64,000 bases of DNA from Halocaridina rubra (Eukaryota > Arthropoda > Malacostraca > Decapoda > Atyidae). Position numbers and translations under genes: made by a program. The stretch is taken from positions 1 to 64,000 of the forward strand of contig JAXCGZ010004123.1 of NCBI GenBank assembly GCA_037179515.1, given 5' to 3'. The notes under the pieces are model-generated. The model worked only from the letters and a program-made list of their open reading frames with translations, ran no database searches and was not told where the DNA came from. Shown here in pieces: positions 15,565 to 28,964 of this stretch (position 1 is the stretch's first letter; every line of letters starts with the position of its first letter).

Positions 15565-15625
15565 TAGGCCACTCCCTTACAAGGGGGAATGCGGCCAGTG
15601 TATGTGTATGTATGTATATAATTAC
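15565..15625 (+). mobile_element. RTE-like LINE 3'-end fragment
   Basis: CCACTCCCTTACAAGGGGGAATG followed by TGTATGTGTATGTATGTATA repeats the 3' terminus of the RTE-like LINE at 32290-32340. Solo tail, in an intron of the Tudor gene. Confidence 0.6.
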
Positions 15626-15835
15626 CTAATTGCGCTTATTGAAAAGAGCCCTATGCTTATAACTACCCATCCCATGGTCGGTTCCAGTTTTATAGTCAAT
15701 GATGCTTATCATATATGTCCTTAAAACTTTGAAATGTGTTAGCATTAACTACCTCCTTGCTTAGTGACTTCTAATCGTCAACTATTCCAACACTAAAAAG
15801 TACTACCTTACATCCTATAAAGATGCTGATCTGCT
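15626..15835 (-). mobile_element. LINE family X, old diverged 3' fragment
   Basis: AATTACCTAATTGCGC then a decayed match to the family 3' end and the last ORF2 residues, read on the minus strand (CTTATCATATATGTCCTTAA, ATTAACTACCTCCTTGCTTA). No open frame. Confidence 0.7.
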
Positions 15836-16770
15836 TTTGACCTCGGCAAGTGAGAAACAGTGACCTTATATGAACATAGGAAAAACTGCTTACTCTTAAA
15901 GATGAAACCTGTAGGATTATAGGAGTATACTGTGTTCATTTTGGTTTGACTTTAGCTGAAATAATATGTGTATGTTTAAAATACTCTGGTAAAATACATT
16001 CCATGGTTTTTTAATGGTCTTGTGTAGTTGGCAAGAAGTTTTGTTGACTTTAGAGATATCAGGTTTTATAAGTGATTACTACACCCATAAATCTGTCCTT
16101 AAGATAATCCCTGTGAAGCTTGGCATTTTACTCAGTGTTCTGTGGTATTCAAGAGGTGATCCAGTTTTATTGTGAAAGACCTGGTCAAATCATATGCTCC
16201 AATCATTTTACGTATTTTAAGGGAGAATTAGCTTAGCATCACTTGATTAGAATGACCTCGGGAACAGGAGTTCAACATGCCATAAGAGATTGGTATGATG
16301 TCCCTAGCTTAGTAAAGCTTATCCATTCTGGTATCAACTCTTACTATAGCTCTGTTACCCTACAAATATGCACACTACTGACAAACCTTTAATAATCATT
16401 ATCTTAGCTTTTTTCCACAAAGAGATTTCAGCAGCATAGACAGAATATTGCACCAGCTATTTGCCTCATCCTACAAAATTTCTGGGAGTAAGTGGAAGAA
16501 CTTGTGATAACTCGAATTAGATTTAGAAAATAAAATTTATTTGCAGAGGATTTTAATCAGTCACATCCTTTACAAGGGGGATCACTGTTAATGTGTTTAT
16601 TATATCTATCTATCTATGTCTGTCTATCAGTATATTGTATATAAAAAATAGAATGATAGATAAATGTCTTACTAAAACAGCATGTTCCGTGTATTTGTTA
16701 TAACTACCATACTATTTACATACTTAATTGACTGCAAATTTTCATTATTTTGATCATTTTCTTTATTTAG
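15836..16770. other. Intron remainder, with a small RTE-tail-like patch
   Basis: Mostly unrecognised sequence. At 16560-16625 CCTTTACAAGGGGGATCAC followed by TATC repeats looks like one more decayed RTE-like LINE 3' tail. Confidence 0.4.
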
Positions 16771-16892
16771 GTCTATCCAAAATCAAAATGGATGGTAGAC
16801 CCCTGGGCAAAGGCAAGCACAGATGCATTTCTGGAAAAGTGTGGGGGCTTAATGGCAACGTTAAAGGCTCATTTTGTTCTTCGTAATCAATT
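16771..16892 (+). CDS. Tudor gene exon: SN-like half of first extended Tudor
   Basis: Acceptor TTTATTTAG, donor TT|GTAAGT. Encodes [20 protein letters not shown] and [10 protein letters not shown]. Ends with two bases of a codon completed at 20736. The donor is only about 10 bp from a pure (AT)n tract. Confidence 0.9.
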
Positions 16893-16901
16893 GTAAGTGC
16901 T

Positions 16902-17061
<160 letters not shown>

Positions 17062-17189
17062 TGTATTTAGGTAAAAGAAAGTACTGTGCAGTATATACAT
17101 ATGCAATACTGTACAGCACATAAGCTAAAAACTCTTAATTACTACATAAAACATATAGTATACATTATTAATGAATAATAATAATGTAA

Positions 17190-17304
17190 TAAAATAGTAC
17201 AGTACATTAAAACATACATTAAGACATGGCTAGATAATGGATAGGTTTTCGTTTGTAAATGTGAATGTTTGTAATTCGGTTGTTCGTAAGTAGGGGAGTT
17301 TCTG
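17190..17304. mobile_element. MITE-like right-end fragment
   Basis: Ends GTTCGTAAGTAGGGGAGTTT, whose reverse complement resembles the termini of the MITE at 52333-52644. The left end was not found; it may have been lost in the adjoining (AT)n. Confidence 0.4.
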
Positions 17305-17649
17305 TGCATAGTCATAAATATGAACGTCTCCATCTTAACAATTTATTGAGTGTTGCGAAAGAATACGCCATCACATAGAATTAGACTGAGGAAGAAGCGT
17401 CACCCAGTTCTCAGTGCTGTATTGAGTCACGAGAGAACTTGCGACGGAATATAGCATCAGTTACTGAACCCTGGTTTCCTTGGAATCAGCCATCTTTTTT
17501 ACAAGAATTTCCATAACAGCCTGTGATAGCATGGTTTGGTCATCTGCAAAAAGTTTGCTTCATCCATTTATTCCCTGCAAATTATATCAGGGGAGTTGGG
17601 TGCTGTGGCAGGAACTTGAGTCATATTATTATCCCATGACCCAGAACTA

Positions 17650-17996
17650 CTTTGCTGTTGTTGCTGCTGCTGCAAAGTAGCTTTAGCCACATCGTTAAAC
17701 TGATTCTTGGGAAGGTGTTAAGAGGACGAACTTGAATGGGGGTATGGAAGAAATTGTGTCCTCAGTTTGTGAATAACTACTATGGTTTTTAGGAGACAGC
17801 TTAGGCTGTCACCAAGAATGTTGTTGCCCTGAGTAAGGAGCTTAAGTTGTAAGTAGGGGATCATGATGTAACAGAGCTGCCAGAATCTCATGGAGAGGAG
17901 TTATCTGCTGAGGACTTCATTCAGCTGGAGAAGCAGACAATTGAAGAGGAGGGAGAAATGCCAACCCCAAAGCCAAAGAGTACAGGAGTAAAGGTA
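17650..17996 (+). pseudogene. Tigger C transposase C-terminal fragment
   Basis: Broken frames reading ATSLNDSWEGVKRTNLN, then ELPESHGEELSAEDFIQLEK and EEEGEMPTPKPKSTGV. This acidic tail with L-x-x-EDL/F-x-x-LE is typical of Tigger transposase C termini. The catalytic core is absent. Confidence 0.6.
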
Positions 17997-18011
17997 AGCA
18001 ATACTATACTA

Positions 18012-18364
<353 letters not shown>

Positions 18365-19082
18365 AATCGTTCTCTGTTTCAGTTATAGTTATTTTACATA
18401 CCTTGGCTTACGTCGTTTCGATTTAAGTTGTTCTCGATTATATGTCGGTTTTCAAAAAAATATATGGAAGAATAAAATAAAAATAAAAATAAAGTTTACG
18501 TCATTATAATCAACTTTACGTCTTTCCACTACAAATATTGGAATTATAATATCACTAGAAAACCATTAATAAGCGCATGAAATCATGTTACTGTACAATA
18601 AATAAAAACAAAAGCACATAAAATCATGTTATTGTACAAGAAATAAGAATAAAAGCATATAAAATTTTATTAAAATATATACAGTAGTTCCAATATCTAC
18701 CGTTAGGCGTCGTCACTCGTCATTCCTGCGAAACCGCTATTGTTAGCATTGTTAGCTATTGATGCTGACGATCGACAGCCATGTACGTCCGCGATGTAAA
18801 CCACCAAGGTAAATTTAAAATAAATTAGTTTTTTATTATTATTATTATTATTATTGCAAAATAATAACAATTTCTGTATTTGTGTTTAACCTTAAAAAAG
18901 GCTTCTATTTTATCATGTCATAGCAAACCACATTCATGAATAAGCATCCACGATGTATGGTAAACATCACCAAATTGTATTCGTAATTTTAATTACCTGT
19001 ATTTTTTTCTCTGTACTATGCAGTATTAGAGAATAAAATTTATTTGTTTGTAAGCTTAAAATATATTCTTATTAAAGTTTAA

Positions 19083-19303
19083 AGTTAAAGTTTGCCGGTG
19101 TTTCAGTTCCGATATCCATCTGAGATGCTCCTCGGAACGCCAGCCGAGGCAAGCCCCAACCCCCCCACTGTGGTGTCCATCCACAGCAAGTAACCTTCCC
19201 AGTAAACAGCTTAAGCTCTCGGTCCTGAGCGGGAACCGATCTGTCGACCTCGCGAATGCGAGGCCAGCGCATTACCACTGTACTAGCCAGAAGGTTACCA
19301 TAT
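19083..19303 (-). mobile_element. tRNA-derived SINE family C
   Basis: On the minus strand it starts CTGGCTAGTACAGTGGTAAT, a tRNA-like A-box region, followed by an anticodon-arm-like stem GCCTCGCATTCGCGAGG and a B-box-like GATCGGTTCCCGC. GC-rich against an AT-rich background. Only copy of this family in the window. Confidence 0.75.
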
Positions 19304-19490
19304 ATTATTGAAAATTGGATTCATGAATAAAGTACAGAACTAGGAATGGTTAATTTCGGTTTAGCCTAGACAAGTAAATTTGGCGTAGCCTAGCCTAGGT
19401 TAGCCTAGAGACAAGCTAATTCGATTTAAGTCGTTTTTCGACTTAAGTCGTCTCTCCTGGAACCAATTAACAACGTTGGGTGAGGTATGC

Positions 19491-20645
<1,155 letters not shown>

Positions 20646-20735
20646 CTTGTTAACTCAAGTAACTCTGTATAATTGTGATATAAGGAGAATGTTAGATATG
20701 TTTTTTGCTGTTAAATTGCAAATTTTTCTTCGTAG

Positions 20736-20836
20736 GACTGAAATGTACGAAGTTGAGTTACACTCAGAGGAAGGTATTAACATAAATAAATTTATGGTTA
20801 AAACTGGTTTTGCTGTGTTGCGGCTGCAGAATAGAG
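20736..20836 (+). CDS. Tudor gene exon: SN-like half of first extended Tudor, end
   Basis: Acceptor TTCGTAG, donor GAG|GTGAGA. Encodes [19 protein letters not shown] and [12 protein letters not shown]. The pattern VEL-x(5)-ININ-x(6)-GFA is the standard close of an extended Tudor domain. Phases match the exons on both sides. Confidence 0.92.
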
Positions 20837-21149
20837 GTGAGAAATTAGAGATGTTTAATTGGATCTTGTATAGATTAGTTACTCTCCAGAACCCCTTTTC
20901 AAGTTTAATAACCCTGTATTTTGTGAAGTTAGATTGGCTCGGTTAGGTAGGGTGACTTGCCTTGTAAATATATATACCCTTGGAGCCCCCTAGGGTGACT
21001 CTTCTTTGCAAGCTCTGTTTAATTGTATTCTCTGTACTTTACTATTTTCCTAATTATCTTCATCTTTTTACAAAATGTTTTATCTTTCTTTGCAAGGTTT
21101 TTTTTTATATATTCATATTATTTGAATTGATATTATTTTTGTAGTTTAA

Positions 21150-21290
21150 TGTATCACTATTGATGTTCATTCAAATGGGGGGGAACAGATAGTTGGGAGC
21201 TGGGGAAGTAGGGCTGGTTGCCTTTCCCAATGCCCCACTGTTGGCTCGAAAACGAGTTTGTCAATGCTCTACTGCAGTCCCCTAGAGTAG
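21150..21290 (-). mobile_element. tRNA-derived SINE family A
   Basis: Body CATTCAAATGGGGG...GAGCTGGGGAAGTAGGGC and tRNA-like head on the right (TGGCTCGAAAACGAG). Minus orientation in an intron of the Tudor gene. Confidence 0.75.
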
Positions 21291-21635
21291 GGAAGTACTG
21301 TGCTTGTGAAATATATTGAATATCTGCTGCCTTTGTTACAGTTGTGGCTACTTTGCTAGCATCAAAATGACATGGCTTATGTCCAAGGAAAAAAAATGTA
21401 AGCTATTCCCAGTAGCCATTTTTAAGGCAGTACTGTTTATATTGTATTATATAATCTTATGAAACATTATTTTTGTTTTGTACTTTCCATTACTAGTGAC
21501 TCATTAGATTATTTTTCTTTCTAAAATGATCAACCATTTCATCTCTTGCTCAGTAGAATATACTTTAATTGATTCATATTGACATACCAGTAATTGCTTA
21601 AAAATATTCTTCATTATTTTTCTTCATGTATTTAG

Positions 21636-21682
21636 AAAGGCGAGACAATGCAGATGGCAGTACCTCTTCTGTTCAACATTTT
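21636..21682 (+). CDS. Tudor gene exon: 47-bp linker microexon
   Basis: Acceptor TGTATTTAG, donor TTT|GTAAGT. Encodes ERRDNADGSTSSVQHF when joined to the G from the previous exon. Frame and phase fit both neighbours, which is the main support, since the peptide is an unstructured linker. Confidence 0.72.
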
Positions 21683-21727
21683 GTAAGTTTTTATGCTTTA
21701 AGTGAATAAATGCGTGGCTCTTGACAG

Positions 21728-21958
21728 TATGGATGTATGAGTGAACATGTATATTATTATGTCTTATGTTTCACTAATGTGTATATTTATGTATTATATC
21801 ATTTCTCATATAATTAACCCATGCTTCTCCTATGTGAATATTTAATACTATCCGACAACTCTTGCCATGATAACGTAAAGCTGTAGTCAGTCGAGTTTCA
21901 GCCTCGTGCCCTGTGAATCATTTGTGCCAGGTGTCTTTCTCATTTGCTTGAGTATATA
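21728..21958 (+). repeat. 5' long terminal repeat
   Basis: TATGGATGTATGAGTGAACA onward matches 26410-26650 over about 230 bp with scattered differences. Clear similarity ends at a TATATATA stretch; the outer part (R/U5) could not be matched. Confidence 0.8.
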
Positions 21959-22439
21959 TATTGCAGTGAAAATTTTTCAGGTTTTGTGCTTTATATTGAG
22001 AGATGAACCTTGTATAATTAGCCTACTCATCTGGGTTATTAAGCCCTCACACAACGCTTAGCCTTTGTGTTACTGTGTAGTGTTAGATGTTTTTTTTAGC
22101 AGAGTGTATTGTATGCAGTGGGTATATTGCAGTGAATCAGTGCAGTGTATAACCCCTCCGTGGTTTGTGACTTTTTGGCATATGTATTGCTATGGAAAGG
22201 CTGTTTACCCTCCTCATTGCGGAGTCAACAATCCCTTCAATGTCTGCATGACGAATGATGCTTGCTGCCTGCTGCCGCAGTTATTGGCCATCAGCCTCCC
22301 CACCTGGGCTCACCTGCAAACGCCTTCCTCATTTGCTGTTTTAAGAGGCATATCCCATGCATTATTCACTACATTTTACCAGGAATCTCTTCTAAATTCC
22401 TGGATTTTACTCACTATAAGCCTGGACGAACTGTACAAC

Positions 22440-23900
22440 TTTCTCACCTCTCCTCATGACGAATATGAGGAATATATGACTCGTTATGAGGCAGAGGCTG
22501 CATACTCATTCCCACCGCCGCTAGCTCCCAATGTTACCTCCATATGGGATGACAACAATGATGTCCTTCAACTTCTGAAGTTTCTACAAGACTCTGAGCA
22601 ATTTCGACTTCACCAGGAAGACTTACGACGCCAGGAGGAAAATGCAAGACTTACTGCACTCTTACAGACAACGTCACACATGTGGAGTGGCACAGCTCCC
22701 CCGCCCAAAGATGCCCCACCCACACAAGCTGTACCTAAGCACTCCACAACTCTGACAAATTTGTCTGTTAGTGTCAATTCCCAGATTACACCAGTACCTC
22801 CTGCAACTCTTCCTGCATCCACTGCCCTCCTCTTCCTCTGTCTGCCACACCTGTCTTCACAGCTGCTTTTCCTCCTCCATGCAAACCAGTGCTACAGAGC
22901 CCACCCACTCTGCAAGCTGATGACACATTTCAAGTTTTTCACCAGTGGCTTCGTAGGTGGCACTACTTTATAGTTATGATAGACCTTAAATTGTCACTAG
23001 AGAAATAGCTCATACAGCTTTGCATGTGCATCTCCCTTGACTTACAAAAAGTTCTGGAGCACACACTTGGCATCCCTCCAGACACTTCTCTCACCATGGA
23101 TGAAGTTCTCGACTGTTTGATAGGTCACTTCAAAAATATCAGGAACAAAGGCATTCAGTGTTGTTACCTACTTTGCTGTAAACAAGCTGATGGTGAGTCC
23201 TTCAGCGACTTTTATGTCTGCCTTAAAAACCTGGCAGAAAAGGTAAGACCTGTATTCTGGCGATCCCATTACATGTGCTGAGACACAATTAAAGATGGTG
23301 ATCTTGATGGGAGTTTGAAATCAGGACCTTGTGCAGTGCTTTATCTCTGTCGATGCAACTGCATCCCTCCACACATTCATTACGTGTGGTAGGTTATTTG
23401 ATGCTGCTCGTACAACTGCTTCAGCTATTCATGACTCTCCAAGTCAACTACGTGCCTTTTCTGCGTACAAGAAGGAACAACGACAGCAGAAGACGGCCTA
23501 CTCCCAGCAGACTCCACCAACACAGTCTTCCTCCAGTTCTTCATGCCAATCCTCAACTGCCTGCATGGTCCAGAAGGTTCCCTGCTACTGATGGTACCTG
23601 TACCAACTGTGGCTGTAAGAATTCCAGGGCCAGGACCCTTAGATGCCCAGCCAAGGATGAGCAATGCCACAATTGTGGTAAGACTCGCCACTACAACAGA
23701 TGTTGCAAGAAAAAGACAAGAGCCAGGATAGCTCTTCAGATTCCGATAGAGCTTCCCCTTCTCTCAACCGCCACTCCAAAAGCAAGACTGCTTGCCTTGC
23801 ACCAAACTCAACCTCTTCCACAACTATCAACATGGAACAATCCCCTCACAGGATCACCAACCATCACCCTCTCCACAATGCCTCTCGTCGATGACATGCT
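22440..23900 (+). pseudogene. Gag relic of the plus-strand LTR element
   Basis: Broken frames. 22480-22760 gives an acidic, coiled-coil-prone stretch (LHQEDLRRQEENARLTALLQ). 23030-23240 reads like a capsid (LTMDEVLDCLIGHFKNIRNK, GESFSDFYVCLKNLAEKV). 23605-23715 holds zinc-knuckle cysteines (CTNCG, then CPAKDEQCHNCGKTRHYNRC). This order is normal for Ty3/Gypsy gag. Confidence 0.7.
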
Positions 23901-23933
23901 TTATCACCAACGCCCTCATCCCAACGGTCACCT

Positions 23934-25915
23934 TCACTCTGGCGTTTCACATAGCTGCAAGCAACTCTCAGCCAACTGCACAGAGGATAGTACCCAACCA
24001 ACTGGCCACACAACGAGAATAACTACCTCCTTGTCAACACTGTCGAGATTAGCCAAACTAGGAATCTTGTTTCTGTGACGGAACTCCAATGCTTCCTCAC
24101 TTTTTCTCGAAAGCGACAACCCCAGAACTCGACCTCCCTCCAACTCTTCAGGAGGCTTAGTCTCTAAACTTAACTTGGACTAGTGACCCACAACCTCAGA
24201 AACAGACACAACATTCTCAATGACTATTATGTCATCAATGTAGCTGTCTGTGCCATCTCTTATCCAATCATCCTGAGCCAAGACAGTTTGCAAGATTTTA
24301 GACATTATTTTGGGTGCACAGTTCAACCCGAAGCCCAGTCGAGTGATGTCATAGACAACATCATCATGAAGCACACGTTGATAGCTCCACAAAGACTTCT
24401 CAACATGAACTTGAGGATAGGCCGCTCTCAAGTCAACTATCTTGAGGGGCTTAGGCAAACATCTCCAGTGTCGAACTGTCTCATCACACACTGACACATC
24501 CACACCCGAATGATTCTCAATGAATCCATTCAACTCATTAAAGGAATAATTTCCTGCATGTTTTGTTGATCCTTGTTCCTTAACATCCATCCCTTTGAAA
24601 CTCACCTCTCCAATTCTTTGTTGAAAGCTTCCCTAGTAGAAGTATCAAGTGCACTCTTGTAACATCGCACCGTGTTTGAAAGGTCTGGTTGGCAATTTTT
24701 TTTCCAACACCATTTAGCAATCCACCACCTTCCATTAAATTTGGCCACAAAATCACTGTCTTTCATAACAATACCATCATCCACACCAGCAGCGATGACA
24801 ACAACATTACTAACTGGAGCCGGAATAATCCCCTCAGACAGAAATCTCGCCTTTCCATTGCAAAATTCAATGCCACCCAGCTTCTCAATAAGTTCCACCC
24901 TCAAGACCTCATCAATGCCATCCACCAACATCTCCGTGACCACACAATCTACCACAATAGCCGCTCCACCAGCACTAACAGTCACCTCTGAAGACCCAAC
25001 ACATCAAACTGCATCACCATTAATGGCTCTCACCGAATCCACTGCACCCTGCGCACCACACACCAACGGGGCCAACACTGAGTGGGAACATCCTGTGTCG
25101 ATGAGAGCTCTGACACTTCTCCCCTCCACGATTGCATCGACAACAGGTCGCGACGTTATGCCCTTCCTAGAATGACTTCCGGCGCACAAGTTCTTCCTTT
25201 TTAGTTTCCCTGATCAGATTGTCCATTAGGGCAGTTAGAGGATATGACCCTCATCTTCACACACCCAGCATGATGGCTTCGCCTTGCTCCTACAAAATCT
25301 AATCAAATGTGGACCACCGCAACAATAGCAGCGCCTTCCGACCACCAGTTGCATCAGCTCGACAAGCCGGCAACACAGCACCACCCTGAGCAGCCCCACC
25401 AGCAACAGCAACAACTGGACATCCAACAAACTCGGACATCAAAGGCCTTGCTCTATCAACTACGAGTGACAAAGGGCTAGAACCAACATTCGCCATAGCT
25501 CTCAATTCCCTAGATATGGGACCAGGGAGACCAACAGCAAATGCCCTCAACAACAGAATGTCAGATTCAACACCAACTAGGCGAGCCAATTTACTCTGAT
25601 AAGTCAAATAAACATCGACCGGCTCATCACGCCATACTCTCCTTGAAAACGATTCATAAGACTGGAATGGGTTTTTAGGAAACGCCTCCAACAGAGCCTT
25701 TTCAATCGCGTCGTAATTGCTCTTCACCTTAGTGCTCTACACGCTGTATACAGCAAACGCACTACCGTCTAAACATAGGCAACACCAATGCCAAATCGTC
25801 TAAGCTCTTCAACTTTGCTATCAATTCCAGTTTTTCGAGACACTCCTCAACACTTCCCGAGCCGTCAAATGATCTCGCAACATCAGTTAGTGCGACATCT
25901 TTCAGGACCTAGGTA
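23934..25915 (-). pseudogene. Inverted gag-protease-reverse transcriptase relic of a second LTR element
   Basis: Reading on the minus strand from the right: capsid-like (25727-25299, LEAFPKNPFQSYESFSRRVW), zinc knuckle (25400-25250, CYCCGGPHLIRFC and CWVCEDEGH), retropepsin with ALIDTGCSHSVL (about 25100), reverse transcriptase (24605-24180, LKIVDLRAAYPQVHVEKS, LTRLGFGLN-like, catalytic YIDD), and a start of the next domain (24143-23934, EGGRVLGLSLS). Several frame breaks. No LTRs of its own were recognised, so it may be an internal fragment. Confidence 0.8.
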
Positions 25916-26394
25916 GCTTGGGGTTAAAAAGTAACTCACCTCAAAAGCAACTTGATAGCATGCACTAAAAGGAAAAACCTCTTTAGCTCATCAACACCTC
26001 AAACAGCAACCAAAGAGGCAGCTGACAACCAGCAACAGCAAAGGGCCCCTCACACCGACACAGAAACACAACGAACTAACTGCATGACGTCTCAGTGGTC
26101 ACTGAATTACTTCTCTTTACTTGTCTTTCCAAACTAACTACACCTCATTAACTTTTAATCATCTTCTCCACTTCTTCACCACTTCATTATCTTTTCCTAA
26201 ACACCTTAACCACTTTAATAATCCCCTCACCACACTAACAACACCTCATAACTTTTAATCACTTTAACTACTCTAACAATCCACTCACCACACTCGTCAC
26301 TGAAAAGTCCTGTACGTAATCCCTCCTTTGTACCACATCGTTCACCTCGACTCATGGAAAAGAGAGTCCGCTCATAATGATGCTATGAGTGTGT

Positions 26395-26409
26395 AGGGGG
26401 AGAGAGAGG
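26395..26409 (+). other. Polypurine tract of the LTR element
   Basis: AGGGGGAGAGAGAGG lies immediately before the start of the right LTR, where second-strand priming occurs in LTR elements. Confidence 0.75.
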
Positions 26410-26650
26410 TGTGGATATATGAGTGAACATGTATATTATTATGTCTTATGATTCACTAATGTATATATATGTATTATTTCATTTCTCATAATTAACTCAT
26501 GCCTCTCCTATGTAAATATTTAATACTATCTGGCAACTCTCGCCATGATAATGTAAAGCAGTAGTCTGTCGAGTTCAGCCTCATGCCCTGTGAGTCATTC
26601 GTGCCAGGTGTCTCTCTCATTTGCTCATGTATATATGTATATATATTCTC
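26410..26650 (+). repeat. 3' long terminal repeat
   Basis: TGTGGATATATGAGTGAACA onward matches the left repeat. Differences at roughly one position in ten suggest an old insertion. Confidence 0.8.
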
Positions 26651-26764
26651 GTATTATACTTTAAGGCCAGAACCGAGTATTTCTTTCAAGAACCTACTAT
26701 CAACAGACTTTAGATACAGATATGTTTCATTGAACGATTTAGAAGTTGATTTTTTTGCCGTTTT

Positions 26765-26865
26765 GTGTCACTATTATTTTCTAATCGAATGGGATGGACT
26801 TAGAAAGGTTGGAGCTGGGGAGTTAAGGCAGGCTCCCCTTCTAAACTCCCTGCATGTAGTTTTAG
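26765..26865 (-). mobile_element. tRNA-derived SINE family A, truncated
   Basis: TCACTATTATTTTCTAATCG and GGAGCTGGGGAGTTAAGGC match the family body in reverse; the tRNA-like head is lost. Confidence 0.65.
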
Positions 26866-27079
26866 TATTGTCTATATAAATTCTGCATGATTTCTTTCAC
26901 ACAGAAAAATATGGCCATTTTGAACTTGGAATTTTCATGATCAATTTGTTTCATAATCAAACTAAAGAAATGCTGTCACTCAAAAGGAGCAACATTCTAT
27001 GTACTGCATTGAGAAATTTTGATAGTGAAGTGTATTTTGCACTTTTGCCTCTGAGAAACGGATGTTTTCTTCTACACAG

Positions 27080-27275
27080 TTGCAACCAGGATGGAATCCA
27101 ATGGCAGAAGATTATTTAGATACTGAAAATAGATACTTGGATAATGAATGTGCAGAAATGGTATTGTCAGGAATCAAGAACACAGATGAGACTCGTGTAT
27201 GTAAGCTCTACTGCAGTGGAAAGGTCTGTCATTATGGGGAGACCTGCCGTTACGAGCATACGAGACCTAGAGATG
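27080..27275 (+). CDS. Tudor gene exon: CCCH zinc finger
   Basis: Acceptor TACACAG, donor ATG|GTAAGC. Encodes LQPGWNPMAEDYLDTENRYL, then TRVCKLYCSGKVCHYGETC and RYEHTRPRD. The cysteines and histidine are spaced C-x8-C-x5-C-x3-H, the canonical RNA-binding CCCH finger; all four ligands are intact. It sits between the two extended Tudor domains. Confidence 0.93.
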
Positions 27276-28056
27276 GTAAGCTCTCTTACAAACAGTTAAT
27301 GTTGATAGCATTGATACAAGCCTGGGTGTTTTGTAGATATGAAATCTTACACAGAATTAAGTCCCACTGCAAATCCGTTCCTTTTTATGCAATGAAATTC
27401 CTGCAACTAGTTTTTATTAATATAAGTACTTCAAGCCTGTTTTTTATGCAATAAAATTTCTACAAAGAATTTAGTTCCTTTGCAGGGTGTATCTGATCAC
27501 GGGGAGCAAACAGAGAAGTGATTAATAAGCCATTTTGGATAAAACTTTCTTTAGGGTGAAAATTTAGAGATAATATAATAACACATCAGAATTTAATTAA
27601 TGCAGCTTTATGGATCAATTATAATTAGATCCCATAATTAAATTATAATAGTTCAGTGCAGCTTGACTTATGCTCTATGGTGTTTGTCACAGTTTCATGT
27701 ACGAATGAGTTTTTGATAATGTGCAGTATTTTTAATAGGAATTAATCATTAATTATGAATTACAGTTACAATTATTAATAGCCTCTCTTTTCTCCTCCAA
27801 GTGAACATTGCTTTTGGGATCTTTAAATTGTATTTGATAGGCAAATCACTTAGGTACTTTTCATATGTTTTTCATGCTTCATGGGCCTTCATAGGCTTAG
27901 AGAAGTGTTAGCAGTATCTTTCATTAATAATATTGAAGGGACTGTAGTGGTGACATCTGTTGTCTCCTAGCTCCTGCTAATTTAATTACCTTAATATGTT
28001 TGTGACCGAATATTGCTGGCCATTTTTGGATCCTGTTCAAAAATTGGTTTATTTAG
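27276..28056. other. Intron, no insert recognised
   Basis: AT-rich intron sequence. Nothing recognised. Confidence 0.5.
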
Positions 28057-28205
28057 AGAGCTCGACTTGGGAAGTGACAGAGCCGTGATCGAGCCCACCG
28101 TAGGGCATTATAAAGGGTATACAAGCCTCAACTACCCAATATCAACTTGTCTTGTGATTACCTAATTGTGTTTACGGGAATGAGGATTAAATGTGACATA
28201 AAACA
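28057..28205 (+). mobile_element. tRNA-derived SINE family A, split by a LINE tail
   Basis: Head and body at 28057-28140 (GTGATCGAGCCCACCGTAGG) and tail at 28183-28205 (GATTAAATGTGACATAAAAC). Between them lies a 30-bp minus-strand LINE family X tail (TGATTACCTAATTGTGTTTA). Confidence 0.65.
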
Positions 28206-28224
28206 GCATATCAACAACAACAGC

Positions 28225-28337
28225 ATAAGCTGTACATAATAAGTATCACTAAGTATAAAATGGAAGTGATCAGGAGACGGGAAGATACGAGCTTTGGGCT
28301 CTTTCCCGTAAACACAATTAGGTAAGTACAATTAGGT
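28225..28337 (+). mobile_element. LINE family X, minimal 3'-end copy
   Basis: Only about 110 bp: last ORF2 codons (AATAAGTATCACTAAG), the complete 3' hairpin at about 28276-28308 and two tail units ACAATTAGGTAAGT. Very short 5'-truncated insertions like this show which 3' part is enough for mobilisation. Confidence 0.85.
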
Positions 28338-28736
28338 AAGTACTTTAAAAAAGAATACAGTAATACATTTGCTATGTATGATAATTTGTCATTTAAAGTA
28401 ATATGAGATCAGTATTCTCATATATACAAAATGTAAAACGTAGCGACATTATCATGTACAGTATATGCTCAAAGCAGTGTTTATGATATTATTCAAGATC
28501 ATCTTTGAAATTCTTGTCACTTACGATTATGGCCCATATCCTTAAGTTTGTCTAAGGTTTGTCTAAGGCTATGTGTACCTCCATCAGTCTAGTTATGAAT
28601 CACACCAGGAATAAATTGGTTATCGTATGATTATGGCTCATAAACTTTAGTTTGTCTAAATTTATGCATAATTTATCAGACTTATCAGTCTAGCTGTGAA
28701 CCATATAAATCCTTCAAAATTCTCTTTCATTATAAG

Positions 28737-28907
28737 GAGTCACTTGTGAGAGGGTTCCTGTGTTTCACTTGGAATGCAGCACCTTTGATTTACCGGCAGT
28801 TGGATCAGTCGTAGCAGCATTGGTGACATCTGTTATATCCCCCAGTCATTTCTACGTGTATTTGCCCTATGGAATAACAGATATACGTCAACCTCTAAGT
28901 AGGACCC
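28737..28907 (+). CDS. Tudor gene exon: start of second extended Tudor
   Basis: Acceptor TATAAG, donor CC|GTGTAA, chosen over the nearby GTAATT because it leaves phase 1, which fits the next exon. Encodes VTCERVPVFHLECSTFDLP and VISPSHFYVYLPYGITDI. SPSHFYV is the hallmark first strand of extended Tudor domains. Confidence 0.85.
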
Positions 28908-28964
28908 GTGTAATTTTGCTAGACTGTTTAGAATTTCATATTAAATTTAAAACTTTCAATTTGT

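Larger units (their letters stand above)
21728..26650 (+). mobile_element. LTR retrotransposon (Ty3/Gypsy-like) with an inverted second element inside
   Basis: Two direct repeats (21728-21958 and 26410-26650) act as long terminal repeats, with a polypurine tract just before the right one. After the left LTR comes a degenerate plus-strand gag. The expected protease and polymerase are missing; in their place lies a minus-strand gag-protease-reverse transcriptase from another LTR element (about 25915 down to 23934). Both are full of stops and frameshifts. The whole unit fills a Tudor-gene intron. Confidence 0.75.

Noticed and set aside
24672..25175. Plus-strand Ser/Thr-rich frame of 167 residues
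   Set aside because: Antisense of the protease and reverse-transcriptase relic on the minus strand, which has recognisable motifs.
21683..27079. Helicase exons that would make the Tudor gene a TDRD12
   Set aside because: No DEAD-box or helicase C motif was found on the plus strand, and flanking exons join in phase without one. This cannot exclude helicase exons upstream of the window.
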